A stretch of DNA of 38,854 bases from Anaerolineae bacterium (GTDB lineage Bacteria; Chloroflexota; Anaerolineae; Aggregatilineales; Phototrophicaceae). A program made the translations under genes and the position numbers. The DNA lies in contig JAJDZQ010000043.1 in the NCBI GenBank assembly GCA_022824565.1, positions 1 to 38,854 of the forward strand, written 5' to 3'. Below, in pieces: positions 8,166 to 15,540 of the stretch. Under the pieces are notes generated by a model. It was given only the letters and a program-made list of their open reading frames with translations. It did no database searches and was not told where the DNA came from. The number at the start of each line of letters is the position of its first letter. Within the stretch, counting starts at the first letter, position 1.

Positions 8166-9575
8166 ATGGATGGCCAGATCTTGGTTGCGTCACAATTCGA
8201 GCGCGCGGGTTTCTTGATTATCCTGGCAGGCTATCTGCTGGTTGGCGGGCTGTTTGCCCTATACACGCCAGCCTGGCAAGCGCCTGACGAGCCAGCGCAT
8301 TACAACTATATCCGCCAGCTAGCTGAGCGTGGCTGCTGCCCGCGCATCGAGCCTGGCGACTGGGACAGCGCAGCGCTGTCGCTGTTGACCAGCACACGTT
8401 TCGCTCCCGAGCACCTGCACCTGCTGCCCGACATGCAATACGAAGATCATCAGCCCCCCCTGTATTACCTGTTGGCGGCGCCGCTGTTCCGGCTGGCGAA
8501 TGGTGAGTTGGTCGCGCTGCGGCTATTCAGTGTCGCGCTGGGAGCGGGCGTGGTTGCGCTCAGCTTCGTCATCAGCCGGCGACTGCTGCGGGACCAGCCA
8601 CATATCGCGCTGGCCGTGATGGCGCTGGTGGCATTTCTGCCTCAGCATGTCGCGATGCTGGCAGCCGTCAACAACGATGCGCTGGCAGAACTGCTAGTGG
8701 CTTTATGCCTGTTGTGGATTCTGGGTTATCTGGATGTGGATACCCCTCTCAGCCCGCCCGACAAGTCTGGGGGCAGCGAATCGCGCGTGGATGCTGTTGG
8801 AAGCGTGGGCAAGAAAGGCCATGTAGATAGGTTTTCCCGCTCGCTTTGGGCGGCTGGCTTGCTGGTCGGTGCGGCATTCATCACCAAGATCACCATCTAT
8901 TTCCTGGCGCTGCTGGTCCCCTTGGCGGTCTGGCTGCGCTGGCGCGAAGAGGAGCGCGAATTGTCCGAGCTGGCGCGTTCGCTGGCCGTGTTTGCGCTGG
9001 TGGCGGGCGTGATCGGCGGGCTTTGGTGGCAGCGCAATGCGCATGAATACAACTTCCCCGACATGCTGGCTTTGGGCGCGCACGATGCGGTCGTGGCAGA
9101 CCAGCTGCGCACTGCCGACTACATCGCCACAAATGGACTGGTCGCTTACCTGACAGGCATGGCCAGCACACTAATAAGGAGTTTCTTCGGGCAATTCGGC
9201 TGGATGGCGCTGCCTCTGGATGGGGTGCTGGGCGGCTGGCTTTATCGTCTGGTTGGTCTGCTACTGTTGTTTGGCATGGCTGGCGCATGGCCGGGCATGA
9301 AGCGCATAACCAGGTCGGCGCGCATCATCCTGCTCGGCGCGGTCGGGTTGGTCCTGCTGCAGACGTTCTATTACAACCTCGAATTTGTGCAGTGGCAGGG
9401 GCGCTATTTCTTCCCGGCGCTAATCCCCCTGTCGCTGATCGTGATATGCGGCGCGAATCACTGGCTGCGGCGCTGGGTATGGGCGCGCTGGCTGCTGACG
9501 CTGGGGCTGATTTGCCTGCCAGTCGTGGATGTGATTCTGCTATTTCGGGTGATCGTGCCGGGCTTGTCGCCTTAG
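8166..9575 (+). CDS. GT-C type membrane glycosyltransferase (DUF2142/PMT-like)
   Basis: A 469-residue polytopic membrane protein. The first helix (about 15-34) is followed by the loop PAWQAPDEPAHYNY with acidic D41-E42, and by EDHQPPLYYLLAAP. Both are hallmarks of GT-C/PMT-like transferases, which take sugar from a polyprenyl phosphate on the outer face. About ten further hydrophobic segments continue to the C-terminus. A hydrophilic loop around residues 195-220 contains an unusual Ser/Gly/Lys-rich insert. An ATG 12 codons upstream lies inside a CATAAT -10-like box (8136-8141), so the ATG at 8166 is preferred. Acceptor and sugar cannot be told. The GT2 enzyme at 36959 could supply its lipid-linked donor. 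It is divergent from yvcK and converges on efp. Confidence 0.8.
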   Translation: MDGQILVASQFERAGFLIILAGYLLVGGLFALYTPAWQAPDEPAHYNYIRQLAERGCCPRIEPGDWDSAALSLLTSTRFAPEHLHLLPDMQYEDHQPPLYYLLAAPLFRLANGELVALRLFSVALGAGVVALSFVISRRLLRDQPHIALAVMALVAFLPQHVAMLAAVNNDALAELLVALCLLWILGYLDVDTPLSPPDKSGGSESRVDAVGSVGKKGHVDRFSRSLWAAGLLVGAAFITKITIYFLALLVPLAVWLRWREEERELSELARSLAVFALVAGVIGGLWWQRNAHEYNFPDMLALGAHDAVVADQLRTADYIATNGLVAYLTGMASTLIRSFFGQFGWMALPLDGVLGGWLYRLVGLLLLFGMAGAWPGMKRITRSARIILLGAVGLVLLQTFYYNLEFVQWQGRYFFPALIPLSLIVICGANHWLRRWVWARWLLTLGLICLPVVDVILLFRVIVPGLSP

Positions 9576-9598
9576 GCAGTCGCTTTTCGCGCTGCGAC

Positions 9599-10162
9599 CT
9601 ATTTGCTCACGCGGGTCACATAGGCCTGGTCTTCCAGGTTGACTTTCACGACATCGCCGACATTGATGAACATGGGCGCGCTGACCTCAAAACCGCTTTC
9701 CAGCTTGATCTTCTTGGTGGGGCTGTTGGCTGTGTCGCCGGCGATAGCGGCTTCGACTTCGATGACAGCGTATTCCATCGTCTTCGGCAGCTCGTAGTCG
9801 ATGATTTCGCCAGCATAGCTCAACAGCTTGATTTCCATGCTGTCTTTGATGAACTTGAGGTCATCGCCAAAGATGGCGCGATTCAATTGTGGCTGTTCAT
9901 AGGTTTCCGTATTCATGAAGGTCACAAAGTCGTCATCGGCAAAGAGGTATTCGACGCGCAGGGCTTCGACGCGGATGTCTTCTACGCGTTCGCCAGAATT
10001 AAAGGTCATTTCAAAAGTAGCGCCGCTGCGCAGGTCGCGCACGGTCACGCGGATGGTGGCTTTGCCGCGGCCTGGCTTGTGATGCCGGTATTCCAGCACG
10101 CGGTAAAGGTTGCTGTTCTGCGTGAAAGTCGTGCCTTTGCGCAGTTGATTCACATCGATCAT
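9599..10162 (-). CDS. efp: translation elongation factor P
   Basis: A 187-residue, full-length EF-P that relieves ribosome stalling at polyproline stretches. The KOW-like domain I contains HHKPGRGKATIRV (27-39), followed by two OB-fold domains (TYEQPQLNRAIFGDDLKFI; KKIKLESGFEVSAPMFINVGD). The tip residue that E. coli beta-lysylates (K34 in PGKG) is R32 here. Arg at the tip is rhamnosylated by EarP in Pseudomonas and Neisseria, but no EarP is in the window and the surrounding loop differs. GAGGAA lies about nine bases before ATG, and a -10 TATACT is at 10212-10207. Confidence 0.97.
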   Translation of the reverse strand: MIDVNQLRKGTTFTQNSNLYRVLEYRHHKPGRGKATIRVTVRDLRSGATFEMTFNSGERVEDIRVEALRVEYLFADDDFVTFMNTETYEQPQLNRAIFGDDLKFIKDSMEIKLLSYAGEIIDYELPKTMEYAVIEVEAAIAGDTANSPTKKIKLESGFEVSAPMFINVGDVVKVNLEDQAYVTRVSK

Positions 10163-10206
10163 AAGGGCAGGTTCCTCGCGCTTGTTGGGGGCTGGCGGTC
10201 AGCAAG

Positions 10207-10212
10207 AGTATA
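10207..10212 (-). promoter_or_regulatory. -10 box for efp
   Basis: TATACT on the minus strand between ridA and efp. The expected start is about 10200, giving a leader near 38 bases. No consensus -35 is seen. It shows efp can be transcribed independently of the upstream ridA. Confidence 0.5.
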
Positions 10213-10228
10213 CCAGCCGCATGGCGCG

Positions 10229-10612
10229 TTAATCCAGCGTGGCCAGCGCTTCGATTTCCACCAGCGCGCCCACGGGCAAACCACCAGCCTGCACTGTCGA
10301 GCGAGCGGGCGGATTGTTCGGGAAGAACTCGGCATAGACAGCGTTGAACGCGGCGAAGTCTGCTATATCAGCCAGAAAGACGGTGGTCTTGACAACCTTG
10401 TCCAGGCTGCTGCCAGCGGCTTCCAAAACGCCTTTGACATTGTTCATGGATTGCCGCGTCTGCGCTGCGATGCCGCCTTCGCGCAGGGACGATGTGCCCG
10501 GGATGAGCGGGATCTGCCCGGCTGTGAAGACAAAACCGTTGGCGATGATGCCTTGTGAATACGCGCCCACCGCGGCCGGCGCATGATCAGTAGAAATGAC
10601 TTGCTTGGGCAT
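10229..10612 (-). CDS. ridA: RidA family enamine/imine deaminase
   Basis: A 127-residue RidA (YjgF/YER057c/UK114) protein that hydrolyses reactive 2-aminoacrylate and related imines released by PLP enzymes. The family blocks are all present: GAYSQGIIANGFVFTAGQIP (17-36), the MNNVKGVLEAAG helix, NPPARSTVQ with the catalytic R104, and LVEIEALA with E119. Length is typical, and the protein forms trimers in characterised relatives. GAGGA precedes the ATG by about eight bases. It lies upstream of efp on the same strand with a 66-base gap that holds an efp promoter. Confidence 0.96.
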   Translation of the reverse strand: MPKQVISTDHAPAAVGAYSQGIIANGFVFTAGQIPLIPGTSSLREGGIAAQTRQSMNNVKGVLEAAGSSLDKVVKTTVFLADIADFAAFNAVYAEFFPNNPPARSTVQAGGLPVGALVEIEALATLD

Positions 10613-10731
10613 GAGATGGTCCTCGCTCCGCTATTCCCTGCGCAAAGGCATTGTGGTCGCTATGCCCTGGATGTCAAGGGAGAGGATATGCGCAGAACAA
10701 GGTGGCAGCCGTCTCTCTCGCGCCACTGTGG

Positions 10732-10737
10732 TATCAT
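10732..10737 (+). promoter_or_regulatory. -10 box of TA module 1
   Basis: TATCAT within TGTGGTATCATC, 31 bases before the antitoxin ATG. The same TGTG-N-TATCATC string lies upstream of module 2 at 11397-11408, so the promoter was duplicated with the genes. Confidence 0.5.
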
Positions 10738-10768
10738 CATCAGAGATATATGGGCAGAGGGCAAAGTC

Positions 10769-10993
10769 ATGGCACAGGCAGACCCCAGCACGCCAGTGAA
10801 GACAATTGAAGAAGAGCCGGCAGTCGCAGAGCTGCCGGACGACATCTACGATGATGACGAGCCGACAACGGAAGAGTTGGTCGAAGGCCTCCGACAAAGT
10901 CTGCGCGATGTAGAAGCCGGCCGAACGCGACCTGCTCGCGAGGTAATGGCCGAGATTCGCAAGCTGCTTGCCGCTGATGCCAACGCAAGTTGA
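10769..10993 (+). CDS. antitoxin of TA module 1 (RelB/Phd C-terminal type)
   Basis: A 74-residue, very acidic protein. Residues 1-39 (with EEEPAVAELPDDIYDDDEP) are low-complexity and acidic, and I see no DNA-binding fold there. Residues 33-70 (TTEELVEGLRQSL, DVEAGRTRP) match the helical toxin-binding tail common in Phd/RelB-type antitoxins. The upstream frame is open, but the ATG at 10769 is chosen because it aligns exactly with its paralogue at 11443. It overlaps the toxin gene by 17 bases, the usual antitoxin-first arrangement with translational coupling. Autorepression through this protein alone is uncertain because the DNA-binding part is missing. Confidence 0.8.
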   Translation: MAQADPSTPVKTIEEEPAVAELPDDIYDDDEPTTEELVEGLRQSLRDVEAGRTRPAREVMAEIRKLLAADANAS

Positions 10994-11309
10994 TTTCTCA
11001 GCCAGGTTTACTCGCGATTTGCGGCGCTTGGCCAGGAAGTACCCAATGCTTGCCGACGAAATAGATGGGCTGATTTCCCAGTTGGAAATGGATTATCGGC
11101 CGGGCGTTCGGCTGAGTCGCGTCGGTCGCAGTGTCTACAAAGTCCGCCTGCCAAATCGCTCCGCCAGGCGTGGCAAGAGCGGCGGTTTCCGCGTCATTTA
11201 CCAGGAACGCGCTGGCGCACTGGTGCTGCTGCTGCTGATTTATTCCAAATCCGAGCGCGCCGACATCCCCGACGATGTCATCCGCCGCGTCATCGCCGAG
11301 TTTGCTTAA
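10977..11309 (+). CDS. RelE/ParE-family toxin of module 1
   Basis: A 110-residue basic protein of the RelE/ParE superfamily, either ribosome-dependent mRNA interferases or gyrase inhibitors. The N-terminal helical hairpin FTRDLRRLARKYPMLADEI is followed by GVRLSRVGRSVYKVRLPN, then the beta-sheet core GKSGGFRVIYQER with LVLLLLIYSKSER, and a C-terminal helix IPDDVIRRVIAEF. The RLPN...GKSGGFRVIY pattern is closest to RelE/HigB-like toxins. The ATG at 10977 is preferred over a TTG three codons earlier because it matches module 2. Basic residues in the core are retained, so activity is plausible. Confidence 0.85.
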   Translation: MPTQVDFSARFTRDLRRLARKYPMLADEIDGLISQLEMDYRPGVRLSRVGRSVYKVRLPNRSARRGKSGGFRVIYQERAGALVLLLLIYSKSERADIPDDVIRRVIAEFA

Positions 11310-11401
11310 CCTGCCGTTGGCTTCTGTAGCACATTGTCGCTGCAAGATTTGGCTAATGCCAGGCAACATCCCGCACAGAGCAACAGAGCCTGGCCATGTG
11401 C

Positions 11402-11407
11402 TATCAT
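11402..11407 (+). promoter_or_regulatory. -10 box of TA module 2
   Basis: TATCAT within TGTGCTATCATC, about 35 bases before the second antitoxin ATG. It is the counterpart of the box at 10732. Confidence 0.45.
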
Positions 11408-11442
11408 CTCAACAGATCATCAATCAGGCAAAGGGACGAGGC

Positions 11443-11667
11443 ATGGCACAGGCAGACCCCAGCGCGCCAGTCAAGACAATAGAAGAAGAGCCGGCAGTCG
11501 CAGAGATGCCGGACGACATCTACGATGATGACGAGCCGACAACGGAAGAGTTGGTCGAAATGCTGCGGGAAGCGCTGCATGATGTAGAAGCAGGCCGAAC
11601 GCGACCATTCGACGAGTTATTGTGCAGATTGAACGCCATTGCCGCCGAAGATGCCAAGGAAAATTGA
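11443..11667 (+). CDS. antitoxin of TA module 2
   Basis: A 74-residue paralogue of the 10769 antitoxin, exactly 674 bases downstream. Residues 1-39 differ only at positions 8 (T/A) and 22 (L/M), with four base changes in 117. After that the tail diverges (MLREALHDVEAGRTRPFDELLCRLNAIAAED against GLRQSLRDVEAGRTRPAREVMAEIRKLLAAD), apart from the shared GRTRP patch. It overlaps the next toxin by 17 bases, as in module 1. The predicted role is neutralising its own toxin. Confidence 0.8.
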   Translation: MAQADPSAPVKTIEEEPAVAEMPDDIYDDDEPTTEELVEMLREALHDVEAGRTRPFDELLCRLNAIAAEDAKEN

Positions 11668-11986
11668 ACACAGTGTTCCTTTCGACAGAGAGTCGGAGAG
11701 ACTAAGTCGAAAGTATCGATCGCTGCCTCGTGAGCTAACACGCCTGCGTCAACAATTCCTGGCTGGCGCGCTGCCCGGGATTCGCTTGTCTGGCGTCGGC
11801 CACCATGTCTACAAAGTCCGCCTGCCAAATCGCTCCGCCAGGCGTGGCAAGAGTGGTGGTTTCCGCGTCATTTACCAGGAACGCGCTGGCGCACTGGTGC
11901 TGCTGCTGCTGATTTATTCCAAATCCGAGCGCGCCGACATCCCCGATGATGTCATCCGCCGCGTCATCGCCGAGTTTGAGACCTGA
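11651..11986 (+). CDS. RelE/ParE-family toxin of module 2
   Basis: A 111-residue paralogue of the module 1 toxin. The N-terminal half (FDRESERLSRKYRSLPRELT, FLAGALPGIRLSGVGHH) shares only scattered residues with module 1. From VYKVRLPN onward 57 residues are identical, with three silent base changes in 171. It ends ET instead of A, one codon longer. The alignment needs no gaps. It converges on the radical SAM gene 14 bases away. Confidence 0.85.
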   Translation: MPRKIEHSVPFDRESERLSRKYRSLPRELTRLRQQFLAGALPGIRLSGVGHHVYKVRLPNRSARRGKSGGFRVIYQERAGALVLLLLIYSKSERADIPDDVIRRVIAEFET

Positions 11987-12000
11987 CCAGCCAGCGGCAG

Positions 12001-13299
12001 TTATCTGCCCCGCCGGCCACAACAGCGCTTGAACTTCAATCCGCTGCCACAGGGACAGGGGTCATTGCGGCCCGCTTGCCGGAAGGCTTTTTCCAGTTCA
12101 GAATCATAATGGGCCATTTGCAGCATGACATTGGCCGGTGGACGCCGCTGTGACAATTCGCCGGCCATGAACTGCATGGTCGGGCGCACATGGTTGAAGA
12201 AGGCGCGGTAGCCAGCGCACAGGTAGTTCAAGCCGCTTTCGCCTGTTGGTGTTTTGATGAAGCGGTTTTTGGGGCAGCCACCATTGCAGACGAACTTCAC
12301 TTCGCAGTCCAGGCAGTATTGCGGCAGGGTATCGCGCTTCGCCAAGCCAAAGTCGCGTTGCTGGTCCATGACGACGATCTCGCTCAGCGGCACATCCATG
12401 ATATTGCCCAGCTTGTAATCGGGCTCGACATAATGGTCGCAGGAATAGACATCGCCGTTATGTTCCATGGCCATCGCCAGCCCGCAAGTTTCGTCAAAAA
12501 TGCAGAGACCAGGTGGCGCGCCCGTCCAGGCAGCCAGCGCGATATCAAAGATCTGCACAAATACGCGCCCGACATCCCGCCGCACCCACTGCTCGTACAT
12601 GTCGATGAGGAACTGCCCATAACCGGCGGCTGTGATTGAACGCTCGGTAACCTCCTCGCCCTCTTGATAGCCCGTGTCGTTGTCGCGCTCGACGATCGGG
12701 ATGAACTGCATGAAGTTCGCGCCGACCTCATCGCGCAAGAATTCGTATACGCGCTTGCCCTGCCCCTCGTTGGCAGCGTGCACAGTCGTCAGGATGTTGA
12801 ACTCGGCATGGTGCTTTTGCAGCAGGCGCAGCCCGCGCATGACCTTGTCGAAAGTCGGATTGCCACCTTTGTCGACGCGGTAGAAGTCGTGAAGGTCGCG
12901 CGGTCCATCGAGGCTGACGCCAATCAGAAAGTCGTTGTCCGCGAAGAATGCGCACCAGTCGTCATCCAGCGTGACGGCGTTGGTCTGCAGGGCGTTGGTG
13001 ATGCGCATGCCCGGGCGCTTGTACTTCTGCTGATAACGGGCCGCCTGCCGAAAGAAGTCCAGCCCCATCAACGTGGGTTCGCCGCCCTGCCAGGCGAAAT
13101 TGATGTCGCGCACCTGCTGCGCTTCGATATATTGGCGGATGTATTCTTCCAGCAGGTTGTCGGACATGCGGAAGTTGCTGCCGGGATACAGCGCCTCTTT
13201 GGACAGGAAATAACAATATTTGCAATCGAGGTTGCAGATGGCGCCGCGCGGCTTGGTCATCAGGTGGAAGGCGGTGGGTCGTTCGAGTGTTGTGGTCAT
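12001..13299 (-). CDS. radical SAM protein, anaerobic sulfatase-maturase-like, with SEC-C tail
   Basis: A 432-residue enzyme. The radical SAM triad CxxxCxxC is C22, C26, C29 (ICNLDCKYCYFL), followed by FAWQGGEPTLMG and VSLDGPRDLHDFYR. The C-terminal SPASM-type region has CLDCEVKFVCNGGCPKNRF and other cysteines for auxiliary clusters. This layout matches anSME, which turns the active-site Cys or Ser of sulfatases into formylglycine. The last 25 residues (GRNDPCPCGSGLKFKRCC) are a zinc-binding SEC-C motif, a known add-on in some of these proteins. A Cys-type sulfatase lies at 25263-26666. The frame opens 12 codons earlier, but TATACT lies seven bases before the ATG at 13299, so that ATG is chosen and the mRNA is probably leaderless. 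Confidence 0.88.
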   Translation of the reverse strand: MTTTLERPTAFHLMTKPRGAICNLDCKYCYFLSKEALYPGSNFRMSDNLLEEYIRQYIEAQQVRDINFAWQGGEPTLMGLDFFRQAARYQQKYKRPGMRITNALQTNAVTLDDDWCAFFADNDFLIGVSLDGPRDLHDFYRVDKGGNPTFDKVMRGLRLLQKHHAEFNILTTVHAANEGQGKRVYEFLRDEVGANFMQFIPIVERDNDTGYQEGEEVTERSITAAGYGQFLIDMYEQWVRRDVGRVFVQIFDIALAAWTGAPPGLCIFDETCGLAMAMEHNGDVYSCDHYVEPDYKLGNIMDVPLSEIVVMDQQRDFGLAKRDTLPQYCLDCEVKFVCNGGCPKNRFIKTPTGESGLNYLCAGYRAFFNHVRPTMQFMAGELSQRRPPANVMLQMAHYDSELEKAFRQAGRNDPCPCGSGLKFKRCCGRRGR

Positions 13300-13306
13300 G
13301 CTGGGC

Positions 13307-13312
13307 AGTATA
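13307..13312 (-). promoter_or_regulatory. -10 box giving a leaderless radical SAM transcript
   Basis: TATACT on the minus strand ends seven bases before the ATG at 13299. Transcription would therefore begin at or within a base of the start codon, and no Shine-Dalgarno is present. Confidence 0.5.
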
Positions 13313-13350
13313 GCGGATCTTGACGCGGAGGGCATAGCGGGCGGGGAGAA

Positions 13351-13379
13351 TTGCGGTGAACGGGCGAGCGTGATATACT
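13351..13379 (+). promoter_or_regulatory. promoter of the HsdR_N-type nuclease gene
   Basis: -35 TTGCGG (13351-13356), a 17-base spacer and -10 TATACT (13374-13379). The predicted start is about 13386, with GGAGGT at 13401-13406. It is divergent from the radical SAM promoter 40 bases away. Confidence 0.6.
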
Positions 13380-13407
13380 GCGCAGATTATTCGGTGAGTC
13401 GGAGGTA

Positions 13408-14583
13408 ATGACATTGTCGCTGTACGCCAAAATTGCCGAGATAGCCGAGCGAGTCAAAGCGCAGCGCAACAGAATGACCAACGAGGCAGTGACTTGCAGC
13501 GTCTCGGTAAAGCCCTTTCTGCGCGCCTTGGGACACGATGACGAAGATGCGCGACAGGTTTTTCCCGAGTTTGGCGCTGATCCAAAATGGTCAGGTGGCA
13601 AGACGGTTGACTACGCCATCCTAAGCAACGACAAGCCCGTCTTCCTGGTCGAGGCCAAGTCAGCAACTGTCAATCTGGGCGCGACGCAATGGGAGCAGCT
13701 GTATCAGTACTTGAATGCGACAGACGCGCGATACGGAATCCTGACAAATGGACTGATCTACGAGTTTTATAGCGACCGTAAAAAGGTCAATATCATGGAC
13801 AGGAAGCCTTTTCTGACCATTGACCTGCTTAATCTTGATGAGCAACAGGTTGCGGATTTGAATCCCTTCTTGCGCTCCAACTTCCCGCCAGAATGCCACC
13901 ATGACGACATGCCACCGCCAGATAGTTCACCGGACACATTTGAGTATCCCATCCACGTCCATATCAAAGGTCAGCGTCTGGAGGGTATGCTTGTTATAGA
14001 CCGAGTCATGAATTGGCACAAACAGCTAATACTGGTGCGGTTCATGGGCGAGCTTATGGCGCACACCTCAGCCAAGAGCAAAGCTATTCAGTCGATAGAT
14101 CCCAACGGCAAGTCGCCAGTCGGCGCGTGGACATTTTGGCGTTTCGAGCATCCTGTATCGGGCGAAGACCTACCCATCAGCGAGATTTGCTTGGATGTCC
14201 AAAACAAGGGCGATCTGCGCAAGCAACTATGGGAGAGAATCTGCTCCCCGAATCCTACGAGCGATGCCATTCCGGTGTATGGATACTACCAAGGACATCG
14301 TCTGGAGGCAGAGATGCTGCTTACTGGCCTGGTGAATGGTTTCAGCGCTGGTTCGGGCTGCATCAGATTTGCCGGCAAGATCACTTGGGCGAAAGAAGCC
14401 GCAATTGAGGCGATCCGCTCAATTAATCCAGATTATTCACCAATGGGCAAGAATCCGAATGGTCTGTCCTTTTGGCATGTCGTCGACCCTGCCGATGATT
14501 CGGAACACAAGCTTGTAGACCTGTCGACGCATGTGAACGCGCCTGACGATGCGTTGCGCCACCGTCTGCTGAATATGTCCTAA
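13408..14583 (+). CDS. solitary HsdR_N-type restriction endonuclease with two C-terminal repeats
   Basis: A 391-residue protein. Residues 15-150 match the type I restriction HsdR N-terminal nuclease: E26, VFPEFGAD, TVDYAI with D69, FLVEAK with E82 and K84 (the PD-(D/E)xK triad), QLYQYLN and YGILTNG. No helicase domain follows. Instead there are two similar units, 180-250 (IKGQRLEGML, AIQSIDPNG, WTFWRFEHP) and 289-360 (YQGHRLEAEM, AIRSINPD, LSFWHVVDP). They resemble RAMA/DUF4357-type domains predicted to sense modified DNA. No HsdM, HsdS or methylase is nearby, so a type IV-like nuclease is my best guess. GGAGGT lies one base before this ATG but seven before an in-frame TTG at 13414, so the true start may be 13414. 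Confidence 0.8.
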   Translation: MTLSLYAKIAEIAERVKAQRNRMTNEAVTCSVSVKPFLRALGHDDEDARQVFPEFGADPKWSGGKTVDYAILSNDKPVFLVEAKSATVNLGATQWEQLYQYLNATDARYGILTNGLIYEFYSDRKKVNIMDRKPFLTIDLLNLDEQQVADLNPFLRSNFPPECHHDDMPPPDSSPDTFEYPIHVHIKGQRLEGMLVIDRVMNWHKQLILVRFMGELMAHTSAKSKAIQSIDPNGKSPVGAWTFWRFEHPVSGEDLPISEICLDVQNKGDLRKQLWERICSPNPTSDAIPVYGYYQGHRLEAEMLLTGLVNGFSAGSGCIRFAGKITWAKEAAIEAIRSINPDYSPMGKNPNGLSFWHVVDPADDSEHKLVDLSTHVNAPDDALRHRLLNMS

Positions 14584-14616
14584 TTGCTTTCTATTTGCCC
14601 TCTACGCTTCAACACC

Positions 14617-15540
14617 CTACCGCAGCTTCTCCATCACACTCCGCAACGCCACCGGCAACTCGCTCTCAAACGCCAGCCGCTCGCCACTGACCGGATGGTC
14701 AAATGCCAATTCATGCGCGTGCAGGAAGAGCCGCTTCATGCGCAGGCGTTGCTTGCGAAAGCCATAGACCGCATCGCCCACCACCGGGCAGCCGATGAAG
14801 GCCATGTGCACGCGGATTTGGTGCGTCCGCCCCGTCAGCAGCTGCAGCCGCACCAGCGCGCGGTCGTCTTGAAAGTGGTCGTCCAGCACGGTGAACTCTG
14901 TCTGCGCCGCCTTGCCATCCCGCCGCACAGCCATGCGTTTGCGTTGCCGTTGGTCGCGGGCGATGGGCGCGTCGATCAAACCCGCGTTGGATTTGGGGCG
15001 TTTCTCCAGCAGCGCCAGATACACCTTGTCGACCGTGCGCGCTTGAAATTGCGCCATTAGCGCCAGCAGCGTCGGCTTGTCGCGGGCGACGACCAGCAAG
15101 CCACTGGTGCCGCGATCCAGCCGATGCACGATGCCCAGCCGCTCGGCCGTCTCGGGGTCGCCACGCATGTCCGCCAATTCGGGGTAACGCCACAGCAGCG
15201 CATTGACCAATGTGCCGCCTGGGTGGTTCGGTCCGGGCTGCACGACCAGGCCGGCCGGCTTGTCGACAACCGCCAGGTGCGCGTCTTCATGCACGATTTG
15301 CAGCGAAATGTCTTCGGGCTCGATGGCTGATGTTTGCGGCTCGGGCAGCTGCAGCGTGACAAATTCGCCACCTTTGAACTTGTAGCCGGTTTTCTGGGGA
15401 GCGCCATCGACCAGAGCCCGCCCCTCGCGGATGAAACGTTGGACTTGCGCGCGCGAATAGCCCGGCAGGTGCGCCAGCAAGAATTTGTCCAGCCGCAACT
15501 TGGGCGTGGAAGCGTGGAAGGTTAGCGATCGGTCAGACAC
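14617..15540 (-). CDS. rluD: RluA/RluD-family 23S rRNA pseudouridine synthase
   Basis: A 307-residue enzyme converting uridine to pseudouridine in rRNA. An N-terminal S4 RNA-binding domain (about 15-65: LRLDKFLLAHLPGYSRAQVQRFI) is followed by the catalytic domain with VVDKPAGLVVQPG, the signature HRLDRGTSGLLV (catalytic D142) and LLTGRTHQIRVHM. S4 plus this order fits RluD better than RluA or RluC; exact target uridines cannot be told. The start codon is GTG and overlaps the end of the HNH gene by eight bases, with AAGGG about 11 bases upstream. It converges on the nuclease gene at 13408. Confidence 0.93.
   Translation of the reverse strand: MSDRSLTFHASTPKLRLDKFLLAHLPGYSRAQVQRFIREGRALVDGAPQKTGYKFKGGEFVTLQLPEPQTSAIEPEDISLQIVHEDAHLAVVDKPAGLVVQPGPNHPGGTLVNALLWRYPELADMRGDPETAERLGIVHRLDRGTSGLLVVARDKPTLLALMAQFQARTVDKVYLALLEKRPKSNAGLIDAPIARDQRQRKRMAVRRDGKAAQTEFTVLDDHFQDDRALVRLQLLTGRTHQIRVHMAFIGCPVVGDAVYGFRKQRLRMKRLFLHAHELAFDHPVSGERLAFESELPVALRSVMEKLR

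Noticed and set aside
9560..9600. Possible terminator between the GT-C gene and efp (GTCGC...GCGAC)
   Set aside because: The stem is only five pairs and no T tract follows on either strand.
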